Below, piece after piece: positions 41,852 through 52,568 of a stretch of DNA of 64,000 nt; positions within the stretch are counted from its first letter, which is position 1; each line of letters begins with the position of its first letter. Source of the DNA: Massospora cicadina (lineage: Eukaryota > Entomophthoromycota > Entomophthoromycetes > Entomophthorales > Entomophthoraceae); contig JAKSZP010014518.1 in assembly GCA_022478985.1 (NCBI GenBank), positions 1 through 64,000 of the forward strand, in the 5' to 3' direction. A model generated the notes under the pieces. The model searched no databases. It had not been told where the DNA came from and saw only the letters and a program-made list of their open reading frames with translations. The position numbers and the translations under genes were made by a program.

Positions 41852-44800
41852 ATGGGGGAAACCTTCACTTTAGGGACGTTGAATATCGCCAGACTCAAGG
41901 CCTCCCCATCCCAGGCTAGGAAACTGAGTTTTTTATAACACACTTTACCCGTGGATATCCTGGCCATCCAGGAATCCCACTGTCCACAAGGTTCCAAGGA
42001 AACTTGGAAAAAAATGCTCCTCCCATCCCTATCCTTTTGGTCAAAGCACTGTGGGGTGCTAATTCAGAAAAATAATTTTTTCAAATTTGTATCCTCAGAA
42101 ACATTTCTAAATGGCGATTGCTCATCGTCACCTTCTCATGGGCCAACATAGCGCACGCAATCATCAACATGTATGCCCCAAATGGTGCACACGAGCGTCA
42201 GGAATTTTTCTCGTCAGTCAAATCCCTCCCCTACCCCCTGATTCTTTCTTAGTTGGCGACATGAACTGTTGGCTAACCTCACCAATGGACCGGTGGCCTC
42301 CATCACCCCACGCCCCACAGGGTCACGTTGAACTACGCATTCTAAAGGCCACCCTTGGGTTAATGGATGCGCTGCTGTGACATGCCCCGCTGCTCAAAAA
42401 CATGACGCGTCCCCACATCCACAATGGCCAATTAAGGTCCATGACCCGCATCAACCTTATTCTAACACCAGCGAAATTCCAACCCCACATCTCCCACTTC
42501 AAAACAAAGAGAATGGAATTCTCTGACCACTGACTGGTCTCAATAACATACCACCTACCTGTCACAGTTGCTAAGGCCCCAGATTGGTGCAAAATCCGCC
42601 CCCTGAGCTTGCGTCGCCAGGATTTTCCACGTGGGTGGAAGCGGCAACTTTGGCAAAAAAGTTTGTTGCACCGTTTTGTGCAGACCCCATTTCCACAAGA
42701 GCAACTTTAAAAGAGGACACCATCCGCCACTCTCGCCATCTCTACTCCAGACGCTCATGAGCCACATCGGCAGTTATCTCGCACACTCTGGCAGAATTGG
42801 CACACTTGGAGTCCAACATTCCAGCTACAGGATACAGCCCTGCATGGGGCCAGAAGTGGGCGGAGGCAGCCACCCACCTCAACGCACTCGAAAGGCAACA
42901 CAAACATCAGGTTTTTGTTCAATACAGGGCCACATGCATCACAAAAGGTGACAAGTGCACCGCATATTTCTTCAAAAATTTTTTTGCACCATGCCAGAGT
43001 ATGGCCTGCACACAGGTGCGAAGATCGGATAATTCTATTGTGGATACACCAGCTGAAGTGGCAATCAAAATGCAAAAATATTACTCTAAGTTGTACCAAG
43101 CTGAACCAATTCAGCTGGCTGAAGTGGCAGAATTTCTTGACTGAGCTCATATCTGCACCATTTTCTGATACCCGGAAATAATGAATTTAATTACTCTGAA
43201 TGAATTATGGACAGCCATTCGTGGTACGCCAAACTGAAAATGCCCAGGCCCAGATGGCATTCCATATGAGTACTACAAAAAATATTTCAAATATATATCC
43301 CCACTTCTGCTTGCCTCACTTAACCAAAGCCTGTTGGAAACGCGCCTCCTACCAGGAGGACATGAGGCCTTTACTGTCACACTATTCAAGAAAGGGGATA
43401 AGCTTGACTTAGCCAACTGGCGCCCCATTTCTCTAACAAACACAGACACCAAAATTTAACAAAAATCATGGCTAACCGTTTAAGGACTGTAGCATCTGCC
43501 ACCATCTCCCCAGAACAATTTGGTTTCATCCCCAGAAAGTTGATTTGGGATAACGTGCACTCTGTGGCTAATGTATGTCAGTCCACAGCCTCTGGGGCGC
43601 TTGTATTCTTGGACCAACAAAAGGCCTATGATAGAGTAAAATGGGAATACCTAAGGGCCTGCCTCCATCAATTCCGCCTACCCCTCGCTTCATCAACTGG
43701 GTGATGCTGCTCACGGAATCTGCAACAATGGCAGTGCGTGGCCCTGGCTTCCTAACGGAAGTAGTCCGCCCTCAAAGGGGCTTGCGACAAGGGGACCCCC
43801 TCAGCCCACCCTTATACAACTTCAGCCTTGACCCACTACTGCAAAATGTGAATGCCCAACTCACTGGGGTCCATGTGCCAGGCCAAGCCCCAGTCAAGAT
43901 ATTGGCGTTCACAGACTATTGTTTGGTTGGGGTGTCTAATAATCAAGATGCACGCGCGCTTGAAGCTCTCATCCAGGAATATTCCCGGGTAAGCAACGCG
44001 GCACTGAACGCCTCCAAAACCGAAATCATCCTCCTTGGTCGGTTTCAAAACTGCTGGGCCCCAGCAATTAGCTCCCAACCCGGCCCATCTGCCCGCTCAC
44101 GTCCATGCTTACTAATTCAACACACACCGCTCCACTGGTGCTCCCCTTCGTGCCACGTCCTACCATAGGACTGGTGCGCCATCTGGGCGTGTGGATGGAG
44201 GCAGGCGGATACACGTCAGCAGTAATGGAGTGCCATATTCTAGACAACGTGACAAAGCGAATCGCCTCTCTCAGAGCCCACCCTACTTCCCTTACTGGCA
44301 GGGTTGTTTTAGCTAACTCTATGCTCCTATCCAAAGTCTGGTTTGGAACCCACGCCATCCGCTTCTCCCCAAGCTTCTTCAAATCCTTGTATGCCTTGCT
44401 GCAAGGATGGCTTTGGTCAGGCCGCCCTCCACCAGTGCGGCTAGAGGTCATGTTTGGCCCGCATCATCATGGTGGCATGGGCCTGCTTGAATTCAAAGCC
44501 CATGCTGCCAAGATCCTGGGCACCTGGATCGCGGCTGTCACCGCTCCTACACTCCCATCCCAACACTGGTCCCGCACAGCCTGCTCCAACTTCTCCTGAG
44601 CCTTGGGCCTCAACAATCCATCAAACCCCCACTCCTTGATGAAATACCTCGCATCACACACATCGGCCACAGGTCCTCACGGGACTAAAACCCACTACAA
44701 ACGAATCCTACTCTCCATGCGGAGCACAGAGTGGAGAATTCGTATTAGCAGACTTACAACCCAAAGAGGCCGCCCCTCTCCTCAGTTCACACAAGAGGTA

Positions 44801-45364
44801 CAGGGGCTACCCATCCATGATGGCGTGATCCCCATTCGGCCCCATGTCCTATCCAGGGTGGACTACCTGGACATGATGGACATCCCTTATTCCATTGAGA
44901 CCCAAAAAAGAATCTGGAAATATGTAAATCACCCTCTGTTGCAGCCTCAAGTCCGCTCCCATGTGTGGCGCTGCCTGAGGCGGGTGTATCATACAGCTGA
45001 GCGCTCCAACGCTTTACACTCATCCTGTGTCATGTGCGGCCAGTATGGAACGCTGTTCCACCGCCTGGAGAAGTGCCCCACCTCTAAAGTGATATGGCGT
45101 AAAGTTCAACGTCTGCTGGGCCAGGATCAAACGCATCCCTTCAGTCTGTCAAGAGATATGTTTGCTATATCAATGGCCTCCTCCCTTCCACCCTCCCTCC
45201 ATGCTCTGGTAGTTGCAATCTCCATGTGGACCATCCACACGATTGTCTTAGATGCCATCGCAGGCTCCACCCCCACCCTCCCAGAAACTGTCCACAGATT
45301 CCAGTCTCATTTGGTGGACCACTTTCAGGTGTGGATGTTTGGATACCTCCCACCGCATCGCTGA
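41852..45364 (+). pseudogene. LINE ORF2 protein: endonuclease, RT and Cys-His end, plus copy
   Basis: The ATG at 41852 follows the ORF1 stop by 6 bases and is in the same frame (TAA GGT GCG ATG). The span to the TGA at 45362-45364 is 1171 codons. Endonuclease: LNIARLK, DILAIQESHC, VGDMNCW, then SDH followed by a stop (42523-42534). RT: FKKGDKLDLANWRPISL (43386-43440), QFGFIPRKL (43515), LVFLDQQKAYDRVKWEY (43600-43650), RPQRGLRQGDPLSP (43768-43810). The catalytic F-A-D-D reads FTDY (43908-43919), so one metal-binding aspartate is lost. The C-terminus has CVMCGQYGTLFHRLEKC (C-x2-C-x7-H-x4-C, near 45030-45080). Several frameshifts are present. Confidence 0.85.
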
Positions 45365-45640
45365 CAGCTGATCTCCTCCTGGTTCCCAGCCTGGTTCATC
45401 AAATCAGACCCCTTCCTCCACACGTGCTCAATAGTGGCTACGGCCCCTTCACACGTTCCCTCCCCCTCCCCATAAGTGGCGTTCCTGGTGGCAACAAGAG
45501 ATAGCATCGCTTCTCTGGGGTGCCTTCCCTGTTTCTAAGTTTTGTCTCTTTTGGGTCAAATTAGAAGTGTCTGTCCAATGGTCAGCCTTCCCCACAATAA
45601 ATTTAAAATTTAAATTTAAAATTTAAGATGTACCTGTCCC

Positions 45641-46400
45641 TGATGTCAATGCTCTTTCCATACTTATTGTAATTAATTTTAAACCTAACTTCAAGGAAAG
45701 GTTTACTCAGGGCCAGAAAAGCATCACTTACTTTTTGTATATATGAGAGTTATATGGTGGAAGCCATAAACAATTAGAAAGTAATGCATAATCACTTTAA
45801 ATTGAATAAAACGGCACATTAGATTATGACTTCTCATAAAAAGGAAAGCCAAACCCAGAAACAGGTGATGCGACCCTATTTTAGGAGTTCATAAGAAAAC
45901 AGACTTTGGTCAAACAGAAGCAGGATTTATAGCCATCTGTTTGTACAAAATTGGAAAGTCCCATGAAGTACGTCAGTCATTTATTATTCTCAAGTACAAC
46001 CTTTGGTTACCAAAAAACAATTAATGCTGGACGACGCTATAACCACTTAATCTCCGCCTTGGGTTTTTTACCTGAAGTCCAACCTCATATGATTTGCGAA
46101 AGAGAATTCACTTGTATCCAAGAAAACAAGAAAGAGCTTTAGAAGATCCCTGATTCAATATTGAGTACAAAGACATATAACTCAGCCTCACCATCTGGCA
46201 TTAGGCTCACATTGTCAAGAACCAATAAATTAAAATCCCAATGCAAAATTGTAATGGATTCCGCTGTAACGCTGAGAACCGTTGAAAGAGACTTGTTGAA
46301 GATGCGGGAAAAAGACAGTCAGCGTTAAGAACGAGAGCTCTCCATACTGACATCCTTATAATGCCTCAAGAAACCTTAACAGCCTCTACCAAGTCCAATG
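45641..46400 (+). pseudogene. Gag core of element B resumed after the LINE
   Basis: Starts at the right target duplication and aligns with element A gag near 27245-27310 (TTTAAACC, then AAGGAAAGGTTTACT against AAGAAAGATATGTCACT, then GAAAAGCATCACT against GGAAGCATTTTCCT). Beyond about 45800 the sequence is too decayed to follow. Stops occur in all frames. Confidence 0.5.
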
Positions 46401-47280
46401 CTATTGTACCCAAGGGGTGAATTGATACCAGTTAAAATAAATAAAACATTACTGCTTACTCTTCTTCAGATGAAACTCCTATGTTTTTTACCCTTCCACA
46501 TCAATTTTTGAACTTACTAACATGAGTTGCTGTTCAAGTTCATAGGGTTCCTGTTCAAACCATTATCAACAGTGCCACCCATGTGAATGTCTGTCATCAA
46601 AATCAATGAAACTTATCAAGATATCACCTGATTAACCTTTTATATGGATTATGATAAGAGGGACCACAATGTACTCAGTCCATTGGGGCCACTCCTCATT
46701 ACCTATCCATCTTAGAAAGTAGACATTAATTCCATCAGCAGTCGCACTAGACAACCCCCAGTATGCTGTTTTACTCGTGAATATGTTTTTATGCAACTAC
46801 TCCACTATAATATACTATTACAATGGATATTATCTTGAGGCATAGGGTCCTACTGGTATTTGAAACCACTTGGGTTGCCAAATTAGAGAGGTCAATCTCA
46901 GGCTTGCCTCTTGTATATTAAAATTAGATTGATAGTATTGAATACCATGTGAGGGTCTCTAGGGTGTGAATACCCCTTCCTGCAGTAGACGGAAAAGAGC
47001 ATAACTATTTACTAAAATCAACTACTATAATGCTTAAGTTTCGGGTCATCTTTAACACCAGGGTACATGTCAGTATCTTACCAGGACACTTACTAGAGTA
47101 TGAGGTATGGAAAACCCATCAGTCAAGGAAGTCTAAAACTGCCCTGGGATATTATTCCGCTTAAGCTGTATCCATATTGGTACTACTGAAAAACCAAACT
47201 GATAATTCTAGGACAGTTAGTCAAAAACTCTAGGTGCTTATGTATGTTTAATACCTGTAGAAACTATTGATAATCTGCAT
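46400..47280 (+). pseudogene. Decayed protease/spacer region of element B
   Basis: By position between gag and RT this should hold the protease. A stretch near 46540-46590 (CAAACCATTATCAACAGTGCCACCCATG) could encode a worn TIINSATHV, equivalent to the I-D-S/T-G-A-T-x-x active site, with Asp changed to Asn. That is weak and is all that can be seen. Confidence 0.35.
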
Positions 47281-48680
47281 GAACTTTAAGATTCAATGAG
47301 ATTTTCGGCTAAAACATCCTCCTTTGGTATCCTAAATAAATGCATTTATTGGGCGTGAGTTAACTAGTGAACAACGGAGCAATGTTAAACATTTGCTAAA
47401 ATAGTACTCCAATCTTTTTTTTAATTTCTACTTATAACTTCAGAAAAATGAATTGCGCACTATAACATGTTGAGATGGGAGATGCTAAACTTATCCAACC
47501 CTGTACCTATCAGTAGAGTTAGGTCAAAGAATCTCAAAGTGGCTGTTGATTTTAAACTATTTTTTTGGCTGGGTTATTAGTGTCTTCCTGTAGCCCTTGG
47601 GCCTCTCCTTTCTTGTTAGTTTGGTAGAAATTGGCAGCAATTATATGGTGATGTATTATTGAGAGCCCAACTTTATTACTAAACACTAACCCTTTGCCAC
47701 AGATAAGTGACTCAACACTATTGCTTATCAAGCTCCAAAAATTTTATGCGATTATTATCGCATGTGGATATTGGAAAGTAAAGCTGGCACCCAAGTATTG
47801 ATAAAAGTGTGCGCTCATATCTAACAAGGGGCTAAAATGAGCCAACCAGAAAGTTTCAGGTTCTCTGCAACGTACTCGCCACATTTAACATCCTATGGAT
47901 GGGATCATGATAATTGCATTTGTCCTGTGTTCTTGTCTACCTCAAGGAATTAAGTGTTTTTAATGGCTTTTTTTGGCTATCTGAAGAATCTCCAGGAAGT
48001 CTTCAATCACCAAAAAGCCTCCAAAGATCAAGCCCTCAAAGTGCTCTTACTTTCAGTCTAAGATGGAATTTCTCAGGCATATAGTCTTAAAGCATGGAAT
48101 TCAGAACAGTCCTGATAAGTTGCAGTTATCAAAAAAATGCCACACCCCCAGAGCTTCAAGGGATATCCAAGTAATCCTAGAAATTGTGGATACTATCACC
48201 AATTTATACCTCAGTTTGCTGACCTAAGAAACTTCTAATACATCTCCTGAAGAAAAATGTCCACTTTGAATGGCCTTTTAAGCAGTGACAAGCTTTTGAT
48301 ATGTTGAAACCTCCCATTATAATAAATTCATTCTAATTTATCCATGCTTGACATCCATTCCTAGAAGTTCATTAATTCCAGTAAATTTGCAGTAGGGGTT
48401 ACCCTTTTGTAACGTGAAGAAAAGAAAGTTGACATTATATGGTTTACTACAGTAAGACCTTGAGTAAAGCAAAAGAAACTACAGCTTTACTGAATGTGAG
48501 TGCCTTGCAGTTTATTGGTAACTAAACATTTCTGGCTTTACTTTTATTGAACCCAATTCAAAATTATTAAAGACCAAGCCTTAATAGGTGGTTACAACAA
48601 ATGAAGGAAACTGATTGCAAATTAGCGGGATGGCCATTAAGATTGCAGTATTAAGATTTTTTATTGTTTATTGAGCATGG
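47280..48680 (+). pseudogene. RT and RNase H remnants of element B
   Basis: The late RT/connection block YHQFIPQFADLRN (48190-48230) and the RNase H start FINSSKFAVGVTLL (48372-48415; D-A-S changed to N-S-S) are readable. IIWFTTVRP near 48440 matches the I-x-Y-x-S-K-x-L position. The RT palm upstream is decayed; the PQELQGYPSNPRNCGYY-like patch at 48150-48195 marks the thumb/connection. Confidence 0.65.
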
Positions 48681-48849
48681 AAAATCCATAAAAAAAGCTA
48701 ACAAGCACTTGAGGATTTCAATGTTAGCTGTCTTAACGCCTGATGAGGGTCAACTGTATGACCTAATAGGCCAGTTTGAAAGATGGAGACTAAAAGCTCC
48801 TGAGAGATAAACTGAGTCTTGGAAAATACCAAAAGATACTTAGATTAAT

Positions 48850-49440
48850 GAATGAATGCTATATAAGAAAGTCAGTAGAAGTGGCTCTTTTACATATGCA
48901 CTTATTAACGTACCAATATCACCTTTAAGGACATTCAATTTTTGGACAAAGAGCGTTAAAGAAAACTCACAAATGGGTGAGAAGAATCTAAAAGCGTATT
49001 GGATGTTTGAGACCATTGACTTAGTTTTAAAGGCATGTTTAACTTGTTGTTACAATATTGAGCCAGCACTTAGTATCAACATCAAGTAGTGGCTCCATCA
49101 ACTCCTTTAGTGTTGTCAGTATTGATGTGGTGGGTTCTTTGTCAACCGTATTACATGGGAATAAGTATATCCTATTAGCCAAATACCAATTGACCAAATG
49201 GTCAAAGCGATTTCTGTTCCTACTGCCACTTCAAAGGCTATGGCCTTATTTAATCATTTGATCCATTTTCACTCATCACGGATGTAAACAAACTTCATAT
49301 GGACAATGAACATAACTTCGCCTCACAGGTAGTCTAAAAATTAACGTTGCTTGGGCTAAAGAAAGTTTTCCCATATAACCCATCTACAGTATAGGCGGTA
49401 GAACGTGCTAAGAGATTTTTAGTCTCCATTTTATGAAACA
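48850..49440 (+). pseudogene. Integrase remnant of element B
   Basis: The frame 49058-49261 gives SVVSIDVVGSLSTVLHGNKY and ILLAKYQLTKWSKR, clearly the start of the integrase core and homologous to element A at 38115-38210. The expected D-H-L-T-K-W reads YQLTKW. Further blocks near 49290-49440 are frame-shifted. Confidence 0.75.
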
Positions 49441-49943
49441 TGGTCGCCTCTGATCCTTTGCGCTTATACAATGTCTGCTAAAGCGCCTTAGCAGCTTATT
49501 GGATAAGTTACCACTAAATAATTAAGATGTCCCCTTTTGAAGCGCTATATAGAAGCGCTCATTGACTTCCAAGTAGTGTGCAGAATCTTTCGAAATCTTT
49601 GATGCCAGAGAACTCTGACCTGATGCTGAGGATCATGGGACAAATTATTTGAATTTAAGCCAATTGCTACTAAAAATCATTAAAAGACTGAAAAATATTT
49701 ATCTCGCTTCAACGCTGCTGACCTACACTGAGAACTTTATCAGCTAAGATTTGATCATTTTTATCATCATTGATCATGAGGCCAACAGAATAAAATTAAA
49801 AATCTTTTAGTCAGAACCATCAATAATACGTAAGGTTTACCCCAAGTACTCATTGCTAATGTTACTCAAGGGACAGTGGTCAACCAAAGCCTTGGCCAAT
49901 TTATATGGCCATACGTTCCCCTCTGATAGGATCTTAGGGGCGT

Positions 49944-50560
49944 TGTCAGGATTTAAGATAATAAACAAATCGAAATTCTCACTGCCAAATTGAGCATCTA
50001 TGAGAAAACTATCAAGATTTCTCAATTGGAACCTGCCATTAAAGGCGTGACTAAGAAATTAATTAGGAATCATTACACTCACAGTATAACAACAAAACTC
50101 TTAAGCCCTTACATCTTGATATGGCATATGCAAGCCTATGACGTTAGAGTCTCCTTGATCATCTGGCAGACTAGATTGTGTTGGAAACTAAAATGGACGG
50201 CTAAAACCTACTAAAATTGGTAAGTTCAAACCTACAAATTTGGGCTTTCAGAGGAAATAAGACATGAAGCAACCTCCACTTAGATATATTCTTCACCCAG
50301 CCAAGATGAAGCAGATGTTCAAATGCTAATGACCTCTGTCACTGGTTCAGCTTCTCAGGGTGAAATAATCGGTGCATTGATAACTCTTTACTTTAGCTCA
50401 TGCAACACAAATCAACTTTGGCTCCTGGAATGTCAACCTCCCCCTATCCTTTCTCTAACACTCTCTTGGTTGTATAGTGAAAATCATGAACTAATGTGGC
50501 AGTCCAAACTGTTGCTCCCCTCCCTGGACAGCCAAGACAGGTCCCCCAAATAAGATAAAT
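49944..50560 (+). pseudogene. Gag-like family F, copy 1
   Basis: Starts TGTCAGGATTTAAG directly after a polypurine-like tract. The frame 49990-50214 reads SIYEKTIKISQLEPAIKGVT and continues to a WHMQAYDVRV block; the N-terminal part is helix-rich. The segment 50110-50545 aligns with 51640-52075 (shared GGCATATGCAA, GGATGGCTAAA or GGACGGCTAAA, GGCTCCT(G/A)GAA, CAGCCTCCCCCTATCCTT-type block). The family is not identified; gag of another LTR element is my best guess. Confidence 0.45.
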
Positions 50561-51040
50561 TCTAATAAATAATCTATTTAAATAATTTTTAAGCGAGAAT
50601 AAGCTTTAGTTTTAAAAGTAGCATAATAGATAGAATTTTCGAGTGAGGAAAGGGGAAACACAACCTCACTTGATAAATAGTAGCCCAGAAAGAGTTACGC
50701 AAATTTATGATAAGTTAGGCGTCAGAAAGTCTTAGAAAATGCTGGTCCTAGCATCCATCAGCTGGTGGATTGAGGTAACCTAAATCTACTAAATACCTGC
50801 CAAATAAATAAATAAATAAATATTACAATTAACCCAATTGCTTTGACTCAACAAATTAAGTCAAGTTGGAAAATTGGGATAACAACTGTTCTCATAGCAA
50901 ATTACCTAATTTCTAACCTAAAGAAATCCATGTACAATTGCTGATAATTACATCACCCCCTCATTAACTAGATCCCAGTGCACACAACCAAGGACTTCCG
51001 AGAAGGGGAATCACAATCATGTAAATTTCCAACAGGTGAC
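50561..51040. other. AT-rich spacer
   Basis: Contains a short (AAAT)n run at 50801-50822. Nothing else recognised. Confidence 0.4.
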
Positions 51041-52080
51041 ATTGTGAGAGTTCAAGCTTGAAGAAATCAAAAAAGAAATCCAAGAGGGGGTGGAAGGCGA
51101 GTTGGTAAGGGCATACGGCTGCCAACCTGAAGGTTGCAGGTTCAATTCCCACCCTTTGCACATCAATCGGGGTGCCAGCCAAAGGAAGCTATTGGCGGTT
51201 AGTAGGTCTAATAACACGAAAACCTTACCCATGACGTAACCAGAAAAATTTGAGTCCCAATCCAGAGGTGGAAAAACTTTTGACAGAGTTGACCCTGTTC
51301 AGGTTTCATGTCATTTCTTACTTTTGGTAATGCCTGTCCCCTGGTCAGCTTGCCTCAGTTAAATAAAATAAAAAGAAATCCAAGGTTCTCAAAAGCATTG
51401 ACATTCCTCCAAGAGATTTCCTGGTGGGCAAAAGAGGCTCCAGCTGCCAGAAGCCCAGATGACACCTTCAAGATTATCATCCTCCTCACTGGAAATCCAT
51501 CAAAACAAAAAGGAGAATTTGAGGTCCATAGGCAATGATTTTAACATTACCACTGGCCATCTTGTGGGCAGTCAGGGTACAACCCACCAAGGAAAAGTGG
51601 TCTTATGGAAATGTAACAAATAAGATCCCCAAGTTTTTGCAAGTTAACTTGGCATATGCAAACCTATTCTGGAAGAGTGTCACCTTAATCTTGCAGGCTA
51701 GTTTATGTCAGAAAAAAGAATGGATGGCTAAACACTACCAAAAGAGTAATTTCAAAAAACTCCCAAACTTTAGGCGTTCTGGGGAAATAGCTCACAAAGC
51801 AAAATTACATAGATATATACCTATACTAGCTGAGATGCGACGGATGTTCAGAAGCATACAACCTCTATCACCTGGCAGGCTTCCCAGGGTGCACTCACTG
51901 GTGAATTGCCAACTCCTTACTTGAGCTCATAAAACTACTTGACTATGGCTCCTAGAACGTCAGCCTCCCCCTATCCTTCCTCTTGAAACTCTCCTAGATG
52001 CAAGGAGCAAAAGCTAAACTAATGTGGCAATCTGGAGCTGGTGTTTACCTCCCTGGCCAGCTGTCAAGATTCTAAATAGT
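51040..52080 (+). pseudogene. Gag-like family F, copy 2, interrupted by a SINE
   Basis: A helix-prone start (KLEEIKKEIQ, 51048-51084) is cut by the SINE at 51085-51370 and resumes at 51385. The frame 51535-51924 (129 codons) reads LAYANLFWKSVTLILQASLC then QKKEWMAKHYQKSNFKKLPN, more intact than copy 1. The 3' part aligns with 50110-50545. The family remains unidentified; the position in tandem with copy 1 suggests a duplicated element. Confidence 0.5.
51071..51384 (+). mobile_element. tRNA-derived SINE (family S2) with 14 bp target duplication
   Basis: Exact repeats AAAAGAAATCCAAG at 51071-51084 and 51371-51384 flank a 286 bp body. The head (51086-51160) looks like a tRNA: GGGTGGAAGGC, AGTTGGTAAGG (A-box), CTGCCAA as a possible anticodon loop, GGTTCAATTCC (B-box, 51129-51139) and CCACCC closing the acceptor stem. 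A non-tRNA body and an AAATAAAATA tail follow. The stems are imperfect, so this is a SINE head and not a functional tRNA gene. The likely parent is tRNA-Gly(GCC), low confidence. Confidence 0.85.
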
Positions 52081-52198
52081 CCTATGAAGCCTTGACCTGG
52101 GACTTTTGACTTAGAAGACACTTTGAGCAATCTTGACTGCTTTTTATTAGAATTATTTACTGATCAATTTTTGTAAGGCAAAGAGTGTTAGCATAGCA

Positions 52199-52303
52199 GG
52201 GTGGTTCCTGCTCCACTCTGAGTCAGGTTCTAATTGACAAAAATTCAAAACCAGCACAAGCTATTAAACTTGGCATAGTATATTTGTCCCAAGGTTGACA
52301 CAC
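52199..52303 (+). mobile_element. SINE family S1, second copy, abutting the minus-strand LINE
   Basis: GGGTGGTTCC at the start, AAAATTCAAAACC as a worn B-box, and the tail TAGTATATTTGTCCCAAGGTTGAC (52276-52299), which matches 29590-29612. About 10 bases of the head are missing relative to the 29497 copy. The LINE 3' end begins within about 15 bp of the SINE tail. No target duplication of its own is visible. Confidence 0.65.
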
Positions 52304-52568
52304 TTTGCTTACTTTATTTCTTTTTATTTGAATTTATTGCGAGGAAGGCTGACCATGGGACAGACACTTCTAATTTGACCCAAAAGAGACAAAACTTAGT
52401 ACCAGGGAAGGCACCCCAGAGAAGCGATGCTATCTCTTGTTGCCAGCAGGAACGCCACTTATGGGGAGGGGAGGGAACATGTGAAGGGACCGTAGCCACA
52501 ATTGAACACATGTGGAGGAAGGGGACTGATTTGATGAACCAAAATGGGAACCAGGAGGAGACCAGCTG

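Larger units (their letters stand above)
40319..45640 (+). mobile_element. Full-length L1-type LINE, plus strand, with 17 bp target duplication
   Basis: TAAGATGTACCTGTCCC is found at 40319-40335 and, identical, at 45624-45640; the LINE body is 40336-45623 (5.29 kb). Parts: a 5' leader with two hairpins, ORF1 with a CCHC knuckle, ORF2 with endonuclease, RT and a C-terminal Cys-His motif, a 3' UTR, and a tail of AAATTTAAAATTT repeats. No RNase H is apparent. It is noticeably more GC-rich than the surrounding Gypsy DNA. A second copy lies at 52313-57617 in opposite orientation. Stops, frameshifts and a lost RT aspartate make this copy inactive. Confidence 0.9.
39592..49943 (+). mobile_element. 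Second Ty3/Gypsy copy (element B), split by a LINE
   Basis: Decayed gag (39780-40318), LINE insertion (40336-45623), gag core resumed from 45641, RT and RNase H around 47300-48680 and integrase 48850-49430. At 49925-49940 a purine-rich tract (GATAGGATCTTAGGGG) is followed by TGTCAGGATTT, the expected start of a 3' LTR, but the LTR sequence does not continue. The gag core after the LINE (TTTAAACCTAACTTCAAGGAAAGG, 45681) matches element A at 27252 (TTTAAACCTTTTTTCAAAGAAAG). Same lineage as A and C. Confidence 0.7.

Noticed and set aside
51086..51160. A tRNA gene
   Set aside because: Box A and box B are good but the anticodon and D stems pair poorly, and the segment is the head of a 286 bp unit with a target duplication. 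It is a SINE head.
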